Shown one piece after another: positions 37,712-46,861 of a stretch of 64,000 nucleotides of DNA. Position 1 is the stretch's first letter; every line of letters starts with the position of its first letter. The notes below the pieces were generated by a model. It saw nothing but the letters and a program-made list of their open reading frames with translations, was not told the origin of the DNA and searched no databases. A program made the position numbers and the translations under genes. Source of the stretch: Mongoliibacter ruber. GTDB lineage: Bacteria; Bacteroidota; Bacteroidia; Cytophagales; Cyclobacteriaceae. Location: NCBI RefSeq assembly GCF_003003005.1, contig NZ_PVTR01000011.1, positions 1 through 64,000 of the forward strand. The letters are read 5' to 3'.

Positions 37712-39049
37712 CTAAGACAGTCCGTACTTTTCAAGTTTGTTGTACAGGGTTTTTCTATCCATTCCAAGAATTTTGGCAGCCTGACTTTTATTCTGCTTGG
37801 CTGTCTCCAATGCTTTGATGATATTCTCTTTTTCCTGTGCGATCATACTCTCCTTAAAGGTGTGGGTATGTGATGGAAGGCCAGCCGTATTTTTAGTGGT
37901 CAATTCTTGGGGAAGCAAATCGAGCGTAATGCTGTCGCCTTTGGATAAAAGAACTGCCCTTCTGATGATATTTTTCAATTCCCTGAGGTTTCCAGGCCAT
38001 CCGTAATTCCTGAAAAGGTCCAGCACTTTTGGGTCGACAGTGCTTACATTTCTGTTTAGCCTTTGGTTGCTGGATTGGATAAAAAATTGTACAAACACAT
38101 TTAAATCTTCTTTCCTTTCCCTCAAAGGAAGAATATGAAGGGAGAACTCGTTGAGTCTGTGGAATAAATCTTCTCTGAAAGAAGCATTGAGATCACCTGC
38201 CTTAAGTGCTTCATTAGTAGCTGAAATGATCCTGATATCAAGAGGGATTTCTTGGTTACTGCCAATTTTCCTAATCGTCCTTTCCTGAATAGCCCTCAAC
38301 AGTTTGAGCTGTATCTCATAATCCAAATTGCCTACTTCATCTAAAAATAAGGTGCCTCCATTGGCGAATTCAAAATGCCCAATCTTATCTTCCAAAGCCC
38401 CGGTAAAGGACCCTTTGATATGCCCAAACAATTCGCTTGCTGCTAGTTCTGAGCTGAGCGCCCCACAGTCTATCGCTACAAAGGGTTGCTCTCTTCGGTT
38501 GGATTTTTGATGTATTCTCTTGGCTAAGTATTCTTTACCTGTTCCTGTCTCACCCAAGACCATCACAGACAGGTCTGTAGGTGCGACCAATTCTACATGC
38601 TCTTCAAGTAATCTTGCAGCATCACTGTTACCTTCTATGTATTCGTACGAGGCTGATTCTTGTGCTTCAATCAAATCTGGAGTTTTACTTCCCCCTTCAA
38701 AAACTTCTTTCACTGTGGCAAGCAGCTCGTCAGGATTGATAGGTTTCGTGATGTATTCATGTGCACCGATTTTCATTGCCTTCACCGCAATTCTGATATC
38801 GGAGTAATTGGTTATCAAAATGACCTCAATTCCTTGATGTTGGCGTTTAGTATATTCCAGTATTTCCATTCCATTACCATCAGGGAGTCTATAATCGGTT
38901 ATGATCAGTTGTGGCCATTCTGATTTGATGATGGGGAGTGCTGTTTTTACTTTTTCACTTGTCTTTACTTCAAAACCGTTCTTTTCCAAAAATCTTTGGA
39001 TAATCCTAGAATACGAAAGGTCATCTTCAATCAGAAGTATTTTGGACAT
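37712..39049 (-). CDS. Sigma-54-dependent response regulator (NtrC type)
   Basis: 445 residues. Receiver domain with phosphoacceptor Asp52 (LIITDYRLPD), a sigma-54 AAA+ domain with Walker A GETGTGKE (166-173), the sigma-54 contact loop as GSFTGA (213-218, a Ser in place of the usual Ala) and Walker B GGTLFLDEVGNL, and a C-terminal Fis-type helix-turn-helix (SQAAKILGMDRKTLYNKL). Regulators of this type activate sigma-54 promoters. It converges with the hybrid kinase gene and is probably its partner. A terminator-like hairpin ends 24 bases before its ATG (39085-39112). Confidence 0.95.
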   Translation of the reverse strand: MSKILLIEDDLSYSRIIQRFLEKNGFEVKTSEKVKTALPIIKSEWPQLIITDYRLPDGNGMEILEYTKRQHQGIEVILITNYSDIRIAVKAMKIGAHEYITKPINPDELLATVKEVFEGGSKTPDLIEAQESASYEYIEGNSDAARLLEEHVELVAPTDLSVMVLGETGTGKEYLAKRIHQKSNRREQPFVAIDCGALSSELAASELFGHIKGSFTGALEDKIGHFEFANGGTLFLDEVGNLDYEIQLKLLRAIQERTIRKIGSNQEIPLDIRIISATNEALKAGDLNASFREDLFHRLNEFSLHILPLRERKEDLNVFVQFFIQSSNQRLNRNVSTVDPKVLDLFRNYGWPGNLRELKNIIRRAVLLSKGDSITLDLLPQELTTKNTAGLPSHTHTFKESMIAQEKENIIKALETAKQNKSQAAKILGMDRKTLYNKLEKYGLS

Positions 39050-39072
39050 GTTGCTTTATTTTTTCACAATCT

Positions 39073-39112
39073 AACAAAAAAAATAAAGTACCGAAGACCT
39101 CCCCGGTACCTT
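39073..39112 (-). terminator. Terminator between the microprotein and the NtrC-type regulator
   Basis: On the minus strand, arms AAGGTACCG and CGGTACTTT (plus coordinates 39104-39112 and 39085-39093; one wobble pair) enclose a 10-base loop and run into a T-rich tail. It can end the 52-residue gene's transcript or attenuate read-through into the regulator, whose ATG (39049) lies only about 24 bases beyond. Confidence 0.6.
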
Positions 39113-39167
39113 ATTAGTCATGAAACCTATTTATTTTTTATTATTTACAATTGAAATGCTAATTCTG

Positions 39168-39326
39168 TCAGGGGGTATAAAAATTCTTCTCTAATTCATG
39201 GGATAGAAATTTTTCAACTTTCTCTTCATGATGGGTATATACTTTTACCGCAGATGAATAATACACCTGATACCCTATTAGAAGGATGTTTAGTAATAAA
39301 ATCAGTATAATTAAGCCTTTTTTCAT
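39168..39326 (-). CDS. 52-residue membrane microprotein
   Basis: Too short for usual gene callers. ATG 39326 opens MKKGLIILILLLNILLIGYQ, one strongly hydrophobic helix, followed by YYSSAVKVYTHHEEKVEKF and a charged C-terminus. The likely topology is one N-terminal membrane helix with a short soluble tail. It lies between the receiver-gene terminator (39479-39507) and its own terminator (39085-39112), as expected for a small independent gene. It could be a membrane partner of the neighbouring kinase/regulator pair; this is a guess from position. Confidence 0.55.
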   Translation of the reverse strand: MKKGLIILILLLNILLIGYQVYYSSAVKVYTHHEEKVEKFLSHELEKNFYTP

Positions 39327-39478
39327 CACTTATTTTAATACACCTCTTATGCCAAGTACTAAAAGCTCAAATTTGGCTTCTAACCCCTATCTGCTTTAAT
39401 CTACCTGTAGAAAAATTCTACAATTGTAGAAGAGATACACAGTTTAAGTGCAATTAAAATCTAATTGAAAATAAAAAA

Positions 39479-39507
39479 CCTGAAGGAATTCAAAAATTGC
39501 CTTCAGG
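39479..39507 (-). terminator. Rho-independent terminator of the minus-strand receiver operon
   Basis: Arms CCTGAAGG (39479-39486) and CCTTCAGG (39500-39507) give an 8-bp stem. On the minus strand the stem is followed by TTTTTTATTTT. It lies downstream of the receiver-domain gene on that strand. Confidence 0.65.
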
Positions 39508-39864
39508 TCAGGGGAAAGATTATGTATGCCTAGATGGATTTAATAGCTAAGAATTACTTTGTCTTTGAGGATCCAGCGTCTACAAATATCCAGTATCTAT
39601 AATTAATGGTGAATATCCACTAATATCGAAATACTCCACAGAATATAACTTTTATGTATATCCGCTTTCATACCAGTAGAATCTAAATAATTGAATTAAC
39701 CTGTGATTTCGAACCAATATCGATAAATATCCAACCCGCCTCCCGGAGGGCAGGTATCTATTAGTATCCCTTTGCCAAAAAATCCTCGTTTAATTGATTA
39801 GTGGCATGATTGCGGGTAATCAAATATCTTTATTTTCAAAACCGTAAAATGAAAGACTCCTGCA
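39508..39864. other. Intergenic stretch
   Basis: No gene seen. It carries repeated AATATC-type words (GAATATCCACTAATATCG, CAATATCGATAAATATCC) and a short GCCTCCCGGAGGGC palindrome near 39738. Confidence 0.4.
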
Positions 39865-40221
39865 TTAAAGTCCTTTGATCACTTCAAGTAGTTCTGTTGG
39901 ATTGATGGGTTTGGAAACAAAAGCGTCGGCACCTTCTTCTACAGCCTTGTTGGCAATTCCTTCATCTCCATACCGAGTCATCAATATGACCTTTGTGCTG
40001 TTTTCTTTGGCTTTTAGTTTTTTGAGAATATCAATTCCATTCATGTCCGGAAGTCTGTAATCCAATATCGCCAAATCAAAAGAATTGGTCTCTATGAGCT
40101 GGAGAGCTTCTTTTCCCGCTTGGGCATCCAATACCTGAAAATCATTTTTAGTCAAAAATCTTGTTAGTAGTTTGCAAAAAACCACATCGTCTTCTACGAT
40201 CAATATTTTATTTGTGTCCAT
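39865..40221 (-). CDS. Single-domain response regulator (CheY-like)
   Basis: 118 residues: a bare receiver domain with the acidic pair EDD (10-12), phosphoacceptor Asp54 (AILDYRLPD), and Lys in FVSKPINP. The start is ATG 40221 (MDTNKILIVEDD); longer frames upstream would overlap the preceding gene. No output domain, so it signals through another protein. It is 22 bases downstream of the ATP-grasp-like gene and shares its strand, so they are likely co-transcribed; a terminator follows at 39479-39507. Confidence 0.9.
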   Translation of the reverse strand: MDTNKILIVEDDVVFCKLLTRFLTKNDFQVLDAQAGKEALQLIETNSFDLAILDYRLPDMNGIDILKKLKAKENSTKVILMTRYGDEGIANKAVEEGADAFVSKPINPTELLEVIKGL

Positions 40222-40243
40222 GTTGTGTGCTTGATTTCGGAAA

Positions 40244-41629
40244 TTAAACATAAGGATTTTTCTTGCCAAAGGTTTGAATGGCATTTTGATCAATGGCATA
40301 AACGGCCATGGCACTCTGCACGAAGCCTTTTATCAGTTCGTCAATGCCAAGCCCCAACTGACCAAAATTCCTGATATCAAACAACATCAGCCTTTCGTCT
40401 GCATAGGTCCAGCCATCTTCTCCCTTAATGGACAGGTTGGTGCCGTATACTTCCCATGAGTTTTTGCCCTCTGGTAATGGTTCATTGAGTGGGAAACCGG
40501 ATCTTCTCGAATAGACGGCCAATGGACGCAGTCCCTCTGATGTGGCATGCATCATCAACCTCAAGTCAAAAGCGTAACTCCTGCCCTTAAAATCAGGAAT
40601 AGTTCCCACATGATACCACGACTTTGATTTATCTAAGCCTTCTTCATAGTTACTGTGAATCAACTGTTGCACAAGATAAAGATCATCTTTGGAGATTTGA
40701 GATAGGGCATACTCAAGTTCTTCTTCACTGACCACTGTATATACACCCTGTCCTGCATTGGAATCGGGTACTTTGATGACCATGCTTCCGCCGAGAATTT
40801 CTAAATATTTCTTCAATTCTTCATAGGGAACTTTGGTGAAAGTCTTTGGTGTGAAGATTCCGATACCCTTATCCTTGAATTTTTCATTGAAAACATCATA
40901 GGCTCCGCTTGCGACTTCTTTGTTTCTTCCTCCAGCCAGGCAAGCTTCGATTGGATTCAATATTAGCGTTTTGGGATTTTTTGGCAATCTTGTCCATGGT
41001 TCCTGTGTCACATAACGAAACGCGGCCCTGATCTCTTCCCATTTTTCTTTCTCATTTTTGACAAACATTTTGCCCTCTTCAAATTTTACAGGAGGCTCTT
41101 TGTCATCCTTGTCAAATTTGGCTAAAAACACATTTTCATCAAAAACATCCGCGATGGTGGCGGCATAACCTATGTTTTCCATGGGGTTTTTGTCATAAAT
41201 GACAGCCAAAGCTCCTCCTTCCTGATGTTGGTCCACCATAGGCTTAAAGGTCTTTTCTATCAGTCTTTTGTAGCCTCCCTGTTCCACGTTCAGATCAAGC
41301 AGCGGCATTGATTTTTGCCCTGATGGACAAGAATTGGTTTCAATTACAGTCAGTTTTCTATTTCCCTCATGGTTGGTAACATGCATCAGATCCGTACCCG
41401 CCCACCTGAAATAAGAGGGTTGATACTTCAGGATTTCCAAAATCGCTTCCTTGTCCGCTTTAGGATTGAGCCGTTGGTAGCGTTCGGTCATTTGTTCATG
41501 GGAGAGATTCAAAAAGTAGGATACCAAGGGATGTATATTGGAGTTCAACACCCGTGGGTACCAATGATCCGTAGGTTCAAAATCTCCCGGTTCTACTAAA
41601 TGTACATTTTTCGAAATGGATAGTTTCAT
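40244..41629 (-). CDS. ATP-grasp-like protein of unknown function
   Basis: 461 residues, cytoplasmic, no signal. The middle has ETNSCPSGQKSMPL (about 96-110) and SMVIKVPDSNAGQGVYTVVS (about 280-300), the latter resembling the ATP-grasp glycine-rich phosphate loop and its preceding strand; FDLRLMMH (about 360) matches the DLR motif that binds ATP and metal in such ligases. It may ligate a carboxylate to an amine. It stands in a minus-strand run: TauE/SafE, this gene, receiver domain, opposite arginine decarboxylase. Substrate unknown; the fold call is from motifs, not alignment. Confidence 0.65.
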   Translation of the reverse strand: MKLSISKNVHLVEPGDFEPTDHWYPRVLNSNIHPLVSYFLNLSHEQMTERYQRLNPKADKEAILEILKYQPSYFRWAGTDLMHVTNHEGNRKLTVIETNSCPSGQKSMPLLDLNVEQGGYKRLIEKTFKPMVDQHQEGGALAVIYDKNPMENIGYAATIADVFDENVFLAKFDKDDKEPPVKFEEGKMFVKNEKEKWEEIRAAFRYVTQEPWTRLPKNPKTLILNPIEACLAGGRNKEVASGAYDVFNEKFKDKGIGIFTPKTFTKVPYEELKKYLEILGGSMVIKVPDSNAGQGVYTVVSEEELEYALSQISKDDLYLVQQLIHSNYEEGLDKSKSWYHVGTIPDFKGRSYAFDLRLMMHATSEGLRPLAVYSRRSGFPLNEPLPEGKNSWEVYGTNLSIKGEDGWTYADERLMLFDIRNFGQLGLGIDELIKGFVQSAMAVYAIDQNAIQTFGKKNPYV

Positions 41630-41688
41630 TTTAAATTATTGAATTAATTCTAAATTTATTTTCAAATTTTATTGGGTCGGACAAAGTC

Positions 41689-42444
41689 CTAGCCCATTGA
41701 GGCCACAATTTCGCCTATGTAGTCTTTGTTTTTCCAAAGCATCAAAACCCCGCTAAGCACCATACTGGCTACTACTATTTTCCTGAAGAACAGCTCAGAA
41801 ATTTTGGCTAGAATCAATTTGCCGAAATACACCGCGATCATAGATGATACTCCTATCAGGATACCAAATTTGAGCACTTCACCTGTGACATAGCCATAAT
41901 ATGCGTAGCTGATGATTTTGGTGATATGTAAAATGATGGCATTTGCCGAGCGAGTTCCTAGCAAGGACTCCTTGCTGATACCATAATTGAGGTAAGCGGA
42001 ATTCATCAATGGACCAACACCTCCAATCAGACCTGAAAGAAAAGCAACCACAAGTCCCATAGGGGCAAAGTGCCATGCCTTTACTTTGAAGCCTGTTTTT
42101 TTCTCTTTCCTATTCCATTGAAAAATGGTGGACAGTAAGAGCAAACCGATAAGGATCTGCAAAAAGTCTGAAGAAAGGGCGGCAAACATCCTTGCGCCTA
42201 TAAGCGACCCAACTATGGTAGAGGGGAAGAGCCAGACGAAAAGCTTCCAGTCTATGTATTTCCAGAAAAAGAAGACTTTAGAAGTGCTACTCATTCCAAT
42301 ACTGATGGCCATAACAGGTGCGACGGCCTTTACACCAACCACTACTGCGACGATAGGCATCAATAAAAGACTGGCCCCACCACCAGTGAGGGTACTTAAT
42401 ATAAATACTATAAATGCTCCTATGAGCACTAAAATTAATTGCAT
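41689..42444 (-). CDS. TauE/SafE family sulfite-type exporter
   Basis: 251 residues with about eight membrane helices, two internal halves each containing a G-G/A rich turn (LTGGGASLLLMPIV and LSGLIGGVGPLMNSAYL), the hallmark of the TauE/SafE (DUF81) family. Members move sulfur-containing or organic anions across the inner membrane. It starts the minus-strand run and is 59 bases upstream of the ATP-grasp-like gene. Another TauE/SafE gene begins at the end of the window (63491). Confidence 0.88.
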   Translation of the reverse strand: MQLILVLIGAFIVFILSTLTGGGASLLLMPIVAVVVGVKAVAPVMAISIGMSSTSKVFFFWKYIDWKLFVWLFPSTIVGSLIGARMFAALSSDFLQILIGLLLLSTIFQWNRKEKKTGFKVKAWHFAPMGLVVAFLSGLIGGVGPLMNSAYLNYGISKESLLGTRSANAIILHITKIISYAYYGYVTGEVLKFGILIGVSSMIAVYFGKLILAKISELFFRKIVVASMVLSGVLMLWKNKDYIGEIVASMG

Positions 42445-42834
42445 AAATTAAATGAATAATATGAACGTAATGTCATCCTATAGACCTGATTAGTATGTTT
42501 TTGGTTTTGCTTTGAAAAACACATTGCATGAAATGAAAAAGGCCAAAAATAGGATTGAGTGTTGACCATTTATGAGATTAAAGAAAATTTCATGCCTAAA
42601 ATGACTTTGCTGTCAGCAACTGTGAGCTCTGTTCAGATATAGTGTTGGGTAATTTTTCCACACACTGTAGATTTTTTCGTCATCACTCATCTATAAGCCT
42701 TCACCGAGGCTGTTGTCTTTGTGGAAAAAATTTACAAGGTCAGATCTAAAAATATTTGAATTTTTTAATGAAGTAAAATATATGTCTTTTCTCAACTAAT
42801 ATAAAGATAGATCCTTAGGTTTTCCCCGTTTTCA
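42445..42834. other. Divergent intergenic region
   Basis: A ~450-base gap separates the TauE/SafE gene (minus) from speA (plus). Promoters for both must lie here; only the speA one has a convincing match. No other feature seen. Confidence 0.4.
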
Positions 42835-42865
42835 TTTGATTTACCAATAATATGAGCAAATTTTG
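42835..42865 (+). promoter_or_regulatory. Promoter of the arginine decarboxylase gene
   Basis: TTTG at 42835-42838 and AAATTTTG at 42858-42865, spaced 19 bases, fit the Bacteroidota -33/-7 pattern with one mismatch in the -7 word. The predicted start near 42872 gives a leader of about 27 bases. Confidence 0.45.
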
Positions 42866-42898
42866 TAGTCGTTTTTTACGCTACAACCCTAATCCGAA

Positions 42899-44287
42899 AT
42901 GAATAATTACAAAGACCTCATACAGCAAACTTTCGATTTCCCTACCAAAGAATTTCATGTAGACAATAATGAGCTTCACTTCAATGGTGTCAATTTGATG
43001 GAAATCATCAAAACATACGGCACACCGCTGAAATTGAGCTACCTGCCCAAGATTTCGGAGAACATCCAAAATGCCAAAACCTATTTTGGCAATGCCATAC
43101 AGCAGCATAACTACAAAGGAAATTACACATACTGCTATTGTACCAAGTCATCGCATTTCAGTTTTGTCTTGGATGAGGCTTTGAAAAACGATATCCATAT
43201 CGAGACTTCTTCCACTTTTGATATTCCCTTGGTAAAGAGCCTCTATGAAAAAGGCAAAATATCCAAAGAAACCTACATTGTATGCAACGGCTTCAAAAGA
43301 GACCTTTACAAGCAATACATCACAGAATTGCTTAATGACGGTTTTGTGAATTGTATTCCTGTATTGGATAACCTTACCGAAATTGATTATTACCTCGAGC
43401 ACGTCAAGGTGCCATTTCAGGTGGGAATCAGGATTGCAGCAGATGAAGAGCCTAAGTTTGGTTTTTATACCTCAAGATTGGGGGTGCGGTACAATGATAT
43501 CATCAAGCTGTACGAAGAAAAAATCAAAGACAATCCTAATGTGAGTTTGAAGATGTTGCACTTCTTCATCAACTCAGGGATCAAAGATACAGCCTACTAT
43601 TGGTCTGAATTGACCCGTTTTATCCAGAAGTATGTAGACCTTAAAAAGATCGCCCCTAGCTTGGATACCATGGATATTGGCGGTGGATGGCCAATCAAGA
43701 CCAATGTCTTTTTTGACTATGACTACCAATATATGGCAGAACAAATTGTCAAAAATATCAAATGGATGTGCGCCAAAAATCATACAGATGAACCCAATAT
43801 CTTTACTGAATTTGGGAGCTACACAGTAGGGGAGAGCGGCGCAGTTTTGTATTCTGTTTTGGATGAAAAGCTGCAGAATGACAAAGAGTTATGGTATATG
43901 ATTGACGGCAGTTTTATCACCCAGTTGCCCGATAGTTGGGGGCTCAATCAGAAATACATCATGCTTGCTGTGAACAACTGGAATCAGGAATACCACAATA
44001 TCAACTTGGGAGGACTGACCTGTGACAGCATGGATTATTACAATTCAGAAGCCCATCAGTTTAATATCTACTTGCCCAAAGCCGAAACAGGCACGAAGCA
44101 ATATTTGGGATTCTTCCATACGGGAGCCTATCAGGAGTCACTTGGAGGTTATGGAGGGATTCAGCATTGCCTGATACCTGCGCCTAAGCACGTGATCATT
44201 GACAGGGAAAAAGACGGAAGCATCAAGCATTGGCTGTTTGCACCTGAGCAAAGTTCAGAAAGCATGATGAAGACTTTGGGGTATTAA
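42899..44287 (+). CDS. speA: Arginine decarboxylase (short Bacteroidota type)
   Basis: 462 residues, a fold type III PLP decarboxylase/alanine racemase-like enzyme. The Schiff-base lysine is in YCYCTKSSHFS (about 80-90), the phosphate-binding region in DIGGGWPIKTN, and late conserved EFGSYTVGESGAV and CLIPAPKHV. It matches the arginine decarboxylases of Flavobacteria/Cytophaga that start polyamine synthesis (arginine to agmatine). A related diamine decarboxylase specificity is possible. The gene has a promoter match and a strong terminator. No agmatinase or spermidine gene follows in the window. Confidence 0.8.
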   Translation: MNNYKDLIQQTFDFPTKEFHVDNNELHFNGVNLMEIIKTYGTPLKLSYLPKISENIQNAKTYFGNAIQQHNYKGNYTYCYCTKSSHFSFVLDEALKNDIHIETSSTFDIPLVKSLYEKGKISKETYIVCNGFKRDLYKQYITELLNDGFVNCIPVLDNLTEIDYYLEHVKVPFQVGIRIAADEEPKFGFYTSRLGVRYNDIIKLYEEKIKDNPNVSLKMLHFFINSGIKDTAYYWSELTRFIQKYVDLKKIAPSLDTMDIGGGWPIKTNVFFDYDYQYMAEQIVKNIKWMCAKNHTDEPNIFTEFGSYTVGESGAVLYSVLDEKLQNDKELWYMIDGSFITQLPDSWGLNQKYIMLAVNNWNQEYHNINLGGLTCDSMDYYNSEAHQFNIYLPKAETGTKQYLGFFHTGAYQESLGGYGGIQHCLIPAPKHVIIDREKDGSIKHWLFAPEQSSESMMKTLGY

Positions 44288-44292
44288 AAAAG

Positions 44293-44322
44293 AAAAAGAG
44301 AGCTTATTTTGGCTCTCTTTTT
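44293..44322 (+). terminator. Rho-independent terminator after speA
   Basis: Arms AAAAAGAGAGC (44293-44303) and GCTCTCTTTTT (44312-44322) give an 11-bp stem with an 8-base loop and a T-rich tail. It may work on both strands. Confidence 0.85.
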
Positions 44323-44364
44323 GGTTTATGGTTAGTAAATCAATCTTGATAAGACATTTGGCCT

Positions 44365-44682
44365 ATGGGAAAGACTGTTATCATATTATTTCTTTTCAGT
44401 TTTATTTTATTTAGACAGGAAGACTGTGTGAAAATCACCTATTTGGAAAATAAACCTCAAGCCGAGGCTGATTTTAAGTATTTTCTCAAATACGGCAATG
44501 ATCAGTTGGATCAGGAAGAAATGATTTTGATTGAAGCAGAAGAAGATATTAAAAAATTTGCCCTTCAAAACAAGTACAGAGAAGTCGAAATTTATGTATT
44601 GGAAAAAAGAAGCGGTACGATAAGTACGGAGTCCGAATCAGGTGCTTTGGGATTTGTCAAATTGTTGGTTTCAATGAATTAA
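44365..44682 (+). CDS. Small secreted or membrane-anchored protein
   Basis: 105 residues with an N-terminal hydrophobic helix (MGKTVIILFLFSFILF) that could be a signal anchor, then an acidic, charged soluble part (DFKYFLKYGNDQLDQEE, AEEDIKKFALQNKY). No family recognised. It lies between the speA terminator and the first envelope module. A gap of about 225 bases follows. Coding status is moderately supported by codon structure. Confidence 0.55.
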   Translation: MGKTVIILFLFSFILFRQEDCVKITYLENKPQAEADFKYFLKYGNDQLDQEEMILIEAEEDIKKFALQNKYREVEIYVLEKRSGTISTESESGALGFVKLLVSMN

Positions 44683-44908
44683 TTTTTATCTTTAATGTAG
44701 GTCAACACATATTTTTTATCACTTTTCAACTTTTTAAGGAGGCTAAATTTCAATTTAGCGTTAAAAACACTTAAATCAATTGGTCGTTCTTATTTTTTTA
44801 AGCACTTTTGGGGTTGTTATGTAGATAATTTCTACACAATTTCGACATATTCCACAATTCAGGAATGATGTTCCTAAATACATAACATTGAAACCTATTT
44901 AAATTTTT

Positions 44909-46861
44909 ATGAAAAATTATTTATTGCTTTTGATGCTGTTTTGGTATGCCAATTCAGCAATTGGGCAGGAGAAATATTCAGGCGATTACACTTTTAATGG
45001 GTTAAGAGGAGAAGGCGAATTTGAGTTTGTAAAAGGAGAGGGTGACGCAATTCTCAAACAAGGTGAATTCAAGTTTATTCGCAAAGAGAGGGATATTGAA
45101 GATAAGACCATTTTTTACAGGACGGAAATATTTGGTTCATATGAGAAAGATCAAAAAACCGGAACTTGGAATTATAGAGAAGAAAAGCACAATGTACTTT
45201 TAGAGGATGTCAAAGATTTTAAATTAGAGTATGACATCAACAGCCAACAAATAATACTTAAAGCATCCTATTTAAATGGAGCCCCAGAGGGAAAATGGAT
45301 TTTTGAGGAGAATGAATATAGAGAAGGAGAGTTAAGAAAAAAGTCAGTAGTTGATGACCTTATTTTTGAAGAAGGTGACCTTAAAGGAAGGTTTCAATAT
45401 AGAACTTTTATCGATGATAGGTCCAATTTTATCCGTGGAGAATTGTTACCTGGAGGAGTAATGAATGGTGAATGGACATTTGTTTATCAGCAAGGGGATG
45501 TTTTAGTAAGTGAAGTAAGGAATTATGAAAATGGATTTCTCTTGGGATTGGTGAAGCGTAACCTTGAGACTGGTGAGAACCTTGGAGATTTAGTTTTTTT
45601 TCAGACTATAGCTAAGCTCAATAGGCTAAATAGTGGTGAGAAGGTTCCCTTTAGGATTGCTGATGAAAAGTCAGGAATATTTTTTAATGATGGAATTTTG
45701 GCTTCATCAGAACAATATCAAAAGCAAGTAGAAGCAAATATTTTTATTTCAGAGTTTCTCACAAATGTCTTGAGATATGATGAGTCTTTTGTAAACCAAG
45801 ATGGAGACTTAATAGAGTATCCGGTACACACCAGAAGATTTGTTTTTGACCTTAGTCGAACCCAACAAAAAGCGATTGAAGATTTACCTATTGAATTTGA
45901 TAGAATTAAAAGAATTGTCAGAGACTATTCCAATAGAAATAGTTTAAGGATAAATAGACAACGGTCAGATAGCTTGGCGTATGCCAATGCCTACTTTGAT
46001 TTCAGAGCTAAAAGACTTGAAGAATTTGAAGAGTTAATCGAACTTTTTAAGTCAAAAGAGATTCAGTATTACGATGTAGAATACATGGTTGAAACGGGAT
46101 TGCCATTTATTGAGGAAGTTGACAGAATAGAATACATATATGATGGAGATACTATTGTCAGAGAATTGGAATTTGACTTATCTGCTTTTGAACTTGGGTT
46201 TTATGAAGGAATGACTGATTATTTCACTCAGTTAGCAAGTTCTTTATTGAGTACAAAATCCTATGTAGATAATTCTTTATCCCAGATTGAAAGAGATTCA
46301 GACTTGAGGTCAATTGAAAACCAAATACAAGATAGAAAACTTTTATTGGACGAAATTTATATCAATACCGAAGGGATTGACGACAGAGATGCAGTGGTCC
46401 TTTTATCTGTTCATCAAAATATCCTGATTGAAGAATTTGAGAGCAAGCTGGAAGAATACAGTAAGCTCAATAGGTTCGCTGAGAAAAAAGAAAATGCTAG
46501 GATTATTTTGGATTTACTTGAAGATATGGAAGAACAGCATTCCAGACTTCAAACACTTCATGAAATTGTAGATAACCTTGATAAACTTTATCAAGAAGAA
46601 GTTTTTAATCCTTTTACCTATTCGAGATATGATCAGCGGGCCAAGTCAAGATTATATGAAGCTGCTGAGGTTCTAATAGAGCATTATTTTGAGTCAATTA
46701 AAAGTGAAAGAGATTATACACAAATAAAGATTTGGATTGACAAACTTGAATTATTGGATGTGAGAATGAGAGAGTTAAGAGAAGCAGATACACGTCGCCT
46801 AGAAAATAGGATCAATAGGAGAATGGATGTTAGTAGAATTGAGTCAATGCTTGATATATAA
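44909..46861 (+). CDS. Large secreted protein, module protein 1 (MORN-like plus helical)
   Basis: 650 residues, signal peptide (about 1-19, cleaved near AIGQ). The N-half (20-220) has repeated G-x-W-x-F/Y units (KTGTWNYREE, PEGKWIFEE, MNGEWTFVY) resembling MORN repeats, ending VRNYENGFLLGLVKRN. The C-half (300-650) is mostly helical with coiled-coil-prone stretches (QQKAIEDLPIEFDRIKRIV) and ends RRMDVSRIESMLDI. It is the first of three paralogues (also 48767 and 53476), each followed by a DUF2490 gene; they share the N-half units, YNxFL turn and C-terminal motif. Function unknown; periplasmic or outer-membrane scaffolding is plausible. Confidence 0.85.
   Translation: MKNYLLLLMLFWYANSAIGQEKYSGDYTFNGLRGEGEFEFVKGEGDAILKQGEFKFIRKERDIEDKTIFYRTEIFGSYEKDQKTGTWNYREEKHNVLLEDVKDFKLEYDINSQQIILKASYLNGAPEGKWIFEENEYREGELRKKSVVDDLIFEEGDLKGRFQYRTFIDDRSNFIRGELLPGGVMNGEWTFVYQQGDVLVSEVRNYENGFLLGLVKRNLETGENLGDLVFFQTIAKLNRLNSGEKVPFRIADEKSGIFFNDGILASSEQYQKQVEANIFISEFLTNVLRYDESFVNQDGDLIEYPVHTRRFVFDLSRTQQKAIEDLPIEFDRIKRIVRDYSNRNSLRINRQRSDSLAYANAYFDFRAKRLEEFEELIELFKSKEIQYYDVEYMVETGLPFIEEVDRIEYIYDGDTIVRELEFDLSAFELGFYEGMTDYFTQLASSLLSTKSYVDNSLSQIERDSDLRSIENQIQDRKLLLDEIYINTEGIDDRDAVVLLSVHQNILIEEFESKLEEYSKLNRFAEKKENARIILDLLEDMEEQHSRLQTLHEIVDNLDKLYQEEVFNPFTYSRYDQRAKSRLYEAAEVLIEHYFESIKSERDYTQIKIWIDKLELLDVRMRELREADTRRLENRINRRMDVSRIESMLDI

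Noticed and set aside
39339-39354. A sigma-54-like promoter (TGGCATA...GTGTA) on the minus strand before the microprotein gene
   Set aside because: The -12 part lacks the GC pair, and the predicted start would leave only about three bases before the ATG. Too weak to claim.
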